DNA of 64,000 bases from Isoperla grammatica. Taxonomy: Eukaryota; Arthropoda; Insecta; Plecoptera; Perlodidae. This document shows, piece by piece, positions 60,510-64,000 of this stretch. Both the position numbers and the translations under genes were made by a program. Each line of letters starts with the position of its first letter. The stretch's first letter is position 1. The DNA lies in assembly GCA_945910005.1 (NCBI GenBank), contig OX246741.1:4985201-5049200 (forward strand), written 5' to 3'. The notes below the pieces were generated by a model, which searched no databases, was not told the origin of the DNA, and saw nothing but the letters and a program-made list of their open reading frames with translations.

Positions 60510-62631
60510 TCAAAGTTGGCAACCATGAACGTAGGTGACGTTTCTAAATATGGCCGCCGCTGTTGTCAGAAAGCTGCACGCTGCTGCCGGTGACTGGTAC
60601 GGCTGACAACAGCTGGCTTCTGATTGGCTGGACGTGTGGTGGTGGTGATGACTTAGCAGCTCCTTCTCAACCGTTGCTTGCTGACGAAGCTGTTCAAGAC
60701 GCAACTGGTTCTGCCGTTTCCATTTTGTTCTGAAACAAAGTCACGCGACGATAACTATCAACGCTATTTTCACACTCGTGTGTAGATATTTTATGTTTCT
60801 TTATTATACTTTATAAATATAACTTTAAATAGGTAGCAATTTTAATATTTTTCACTCAATTTTTATTATGTTTTCTATAGAAATGTGTGTATTGTTTAGT
60901 GTTGTCACATTCTTTTCTTTCACGGACAAGAGATTTATTATATGTATTTTTGCGTTAATCTACGCATGCGGGAGATACCTCTTTAATCTGATGTGCCCGT
61001 CATTAGAATCTCGATACTTGAGAAGGTATATTCGATGGGTGTTTTTTAGGATAAAATGCCAGATTTACCTAACTGATGATGAAAACCTCGACCACTTCTG
61101 CCGTTAGGTTTGGAAACAACTCTAAATTAGGGTCTGGCTTGGGTCTACTGATCCACATCTGTTTATCTTTATGTTAATCGCCAAAATGAACTCTACACCT
61201 AATATTGTAGCATCTTAACGCCTTTTCTTTCGCACACTAAGGTTGCCTGTTGGTTTTTTCGCGCTTTTCTACTATAATAATCATTAAAAAGTCTACCCGG
61301 CACCTCCACCAAAAAGTACAAAATTCATTAAAATCTGACGAATAAAGCTGAAGAATTACTATTTACAAGTATAAATAGTGTGTAAAGTTTATGGTTTACT
61401 ATTTATTTGTGTCCCGGTACAAATGAGTGTTTTGTACCGGGGCACAAAAAAATCATGTCCCGAAAACTGTTACCGCCTTTCCACACTTCAAAAAATAATC
61501 AAAATTATATTTGAGGGTGTGCACCGAAAACCGTTACCGCCTTTCCACACTTCATAAAATAATCAAAATTATATTTGAGGGTGTGCGTGGTCTAAACAAA
61601 TCTTTTTGTAGTTTTGTAAATTTTATAACACTATTGGAACGATCTACTGCCCAGGACTCACACCAAACTCTAAGTGGTTATCTCTATCACAATGCTACAA
61701 TGTCGCTGCTTCAGTAGGAGCCTATTATTCCGTATGACAACATAACTACCCGCAAGGCATCGTAATTTGCAACCGTCCAAAGATAACGACTCTTTTACGG
61801 GTACCGCTTTTGAGTTACTTTTCGTGGATATTCAAGAAAACAGTAACTAAGGGTTTTAGCCAACGGTTTAGCCGCGGTCGCTTAGCCGGTTCCCACACGA
61901 ATACCGAAGTTAAGCAACATCGGGCTAGGTTAGAAGGAGAATTGGTGATCGCTATCCTCCGAAACAAGTTACCGTTGTTTGAGCAGATTGGAGGGTTGAA
62001 AAGTTTATGTAACAGATTCGCTCTTTTTGTCAACTGATCGGCAGTCTAGGTTAGTGGAGGAAACTATATGACTGGTCAAAGTTACATCGTCCTTTCTAAT
62101 AAGACGTAAAGCCTATGGTCCCCGTAGTACTTTTCGATAGGAGTAGGCTACGTTCCGGTAACAGGTTAATCCTCCTCCCTTCCTTATCATCATTCATCAA
62201 TCACCATGTATAATCTATTAAATGTGCACTTGTGGGAATTCGGTCCTGTTGCAAATATATAATACATAACAAAACAGCCTTAAGGTATTTTGTAGTTGAA
62301 TCATACCTTCGGTTCTGGTACCAAGTCTTGACCTGCGTCTCTGACAAGTTAAGCGCATCAGCCACGTCGCTTCTGTCTGCTACCGACAAGTACTTCTGAC
62401 AGCGGAACTTGCGCTCGAGGTAAGCTAGCTGTGCGTGTGTGAAGGCCGTGCGTCGCCTCCTGGGCTTGCGACCCTTGTTGACGGCCACCCCCCCACCCCC
62501 GGCGTCCATGCAGTGGCCGAGGGTCTTGAAGTCAAGGGCGTCGGGGGTGCGCGCCAGGAGGTGGCCGTGGTGGTGGAAGAGACGCGACGTGACGTCATGG
62601 GAGGGGGTGTCGTCGTCAACCTCGGAGTCGT
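60510..62631 (-). CDS. Bar/Barx-like NKL-class homeobox gene, last two exons
   Basis: This is a transcription factor acting in the nucleus. The upstream exon is 62307-62631 (acceptor ttcttgcag, donor gtatga) and the last exon is 60510-60729 (acceptor ctttgtttcag, stop TGA at 60510-60512). The 1577-bp intron is phase 2 and splits homeodomain codon 53. The first exon has an acidic stretch (DSEVDDDTPS), HHHGH, a basic run GRKPRRRR and the homeodomain: RTAFTHAQLAYLERKFRCQK, then VKTWYQNRR, completed by TKWKRQ after the intron. Conserved R5, L16, F20, W48, N51 and R53 are present. Tyr49 (WYQNRR) is typical of BarH/Barx relatives. The tail has LRLEQLRQQATVEKELL and ends GCQL. Further 5' exons lie beyond 62631, outside or unrecognised. 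Exact orthology (BarH, Barx or a related NKL family) is not settled. Confidence 0.85.
61409..61587. repeat. Hairpin and 64-bp direct duplication inside the homeobox intron
   Basis: An inverted repeat tgtcccggtacaaa / tttgtaccggggcaca lies at about 61409-61446. It is followed by two 64-base direct copies (61460-61523 and 61524-61587) containing gttaccgcctttccacactt and atatttgagggtgtgc. They differ at a few positions. No function is visible. Confidence 0.7.
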
Positions 62632-64000
62632 CTGCAAGAACGGAACGATTGTCGTTTCACATTTCATTTTTAATCTTCTCCATTTTTTTTTTTTATCATA
62701 TCGTATTAATCCACATTGTAATTTATGGATGTTTTAAATTTCAACTTTTCGGAATCTCTGTTCGAAGGACATCGCAAAAAATCGAAAGAAGCAACGGACC
62801 TCTTTTGAATCAATAGTACTTTTAGGAGCTAAAATTATGTTCCGAATTACTATACTAATATTAAAATTGGAAGACGCTAATTTCATCCGATATTTTCACT
62901 TATGTTGATGATGGTATTTGAGATTTATTTCTTATATTTTCAACGATGCTAAGCGAGACGGAAATTATGATGATTCTTGTTGCTTTGGTCTTAATTTACG
63001 TTCGTATGACTACCATACTCGTCTCGTTAGCAAAACATTATTTTAAACAGCTGTTTCAAATCTATTTCCGTTGCGATTAATGATATTTTTTTAAGATTTT
63101 ATAGGAGTGGATGTAATAAGCGCTGGTGATTCTTTTAATATGTTTACGTGACAGTGTGTGTACTGCACATATCACAGATCCTTAATACGACCTGAGTTCT
63201 TTAATTTGATAGAAACACAATTAGTGGTGGATAGTTCGGTTGATTGATAAAAGTTAACTAGAGGCTATAGTATTATCATGAAAGTTAATCGTTGTGCTTA
63301 GAAAAATAGAATCATTAGAGGCAAGATAGTTGCAATGGAAGGCTTTCACTATCAGTAGGTCATCTTTTTCAAATAACTTAAAAGTAACCGGTTGAAGTTG
63401 AACATACCCAATATATTCCCTTCCCTGGCGTTAATCGTCCTTATCCATATATTATCTATGAGTTTTCTAGTCCATTCACTCACAAACGGCAAAAACTACA
63501 CACAAGTATTTATTTCCATTAATATTTAAAATTATAAATTTTATCAAAAAGGTAAAACTTCAAAGATTTCAAAGAAAAGTAACAGTTTTGCTTTTCAACA
63601 ATTAATTTTCAAAGGTTAAAAAAAAAGTTACAGTTTTGCTTTTCTGCAATTATTTTAGGGTACACGTAAGGGTTTGAATGGAATAAAAAAACTGGGTTTG
63701 GTATCGATATACTGGAAACTTGATAAGAGATATTTAAAAATAATCTATTTTGATTTTAATATAAATATTTAATTATTTTGTTGATACCTTTCTAAAAGTG
63801 TCATGCCGCGTTTTTCACTTGTTACCCGTAAAATAAACAGTTGACCGGTTTAATACAATGAACGAGTTGTCCAGTTCTACAATGCTTATTCCAACTGGAA
63901 TAACGAATACTATTGCCATTACATTAATGAATACCAAGGAACACAAAGACATCTACGTGGAATTCATAAACTTATTTTAGATAGCCTATTACAAATAGAT
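62632..64000. other. Probable upstream intron of the homeobox gene
   Basis: This AT-rich sequence lies 5' of the homeobox exon on the minus strand. I see no further exon. It is probably intron, because the exon at 62307-62631 starts at an acceptor in phase 1 rather than at a start codon. Confidence 0.45.

Noticed and set aside
62435..62816. Plus-strand open frames over the homeobox exon
   Set aside because: They are shadows of the minus-strand homeobox exon, which has the recognised domain and splice sites.

Overview
This is animal genomic DNA, AT-rich and intron-rich. It is most likely from an insect, and probably a hemimetabolous one, because the dominant genes match the insect hemolymph lipopolysaccharide-binding protein (LPS-BP) family of secreted C-type lectins, which expands in cockroaches, termites and hemipterans. 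The species cannot be fixed from the sequence alone.

From 1 to about 49.6 kb the window is a tandem array of eleven LPS-BP-type genes, all on the + strand (called A to F and H to L here). Each gene has the same four-exon plan with the same intron phases (0, 1, 1). Exon 1 encodes a signal peptide plus the start of a short N-terminal domain with an N-X-T site. Exon 2 encodes the rest of that domain. Exon 3 encodes the first half of the C-type lectin domain (CTLD). Exon 4 encodes the second half. There are three subtypes. Type I is A (5' part outside the window), B, C, D, H, I and J. Type II is E and K, both with a frameshift in exon 3. Type III is F and L, which lack one CTLD disulfide. Type I genes A, B, C, H and I carry a second, competing last exon (4') about 0.5 kb after exon 4. 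Exon 4' has the canonical QPD ligand motif, while exon 4 has QP followed by A, S or T.

The order B-C-D-E-F (about 2.5-25.07 kb) recurs as H-I-J-K-L (about 26.8-50.3 kb), a block duplication with an offset near 25 kb. Private insertions date it. A hAT-like element lies only in H, a LINE 3' fragment only in K, an inverted-repeat element only in E, and an AATTA microsatellite expansion only in F. An inverted-repeat element in intron 2 of both F and L predates the duplication. Between the blocks (25.07-26.76 kb) lie degenerate 160-bp repeats and one orphan exon-2-like sequence.

A recurring theme is minisatellites built from an exon end plus its splice donor: a 122-bp unit at exon 2 of B, H and I, and a 52-bp unit at a candidate minus-strand exon near 54.1 kb.

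From 50.3 to about 60.5 kb I see mostly non-coding DNA with repeats, a tRNA-derived SINE-like element, palindromic elements, a LINE-like 3' tail and many poly-G or poly-C runs. The last 3.5 kb holds the two 3' exons of a minus-strand Bar/Barx-like homeobox gene, split by a 1.58-kb intron inside homeodomain codon 53. Its 5' exons lie beyond the window.
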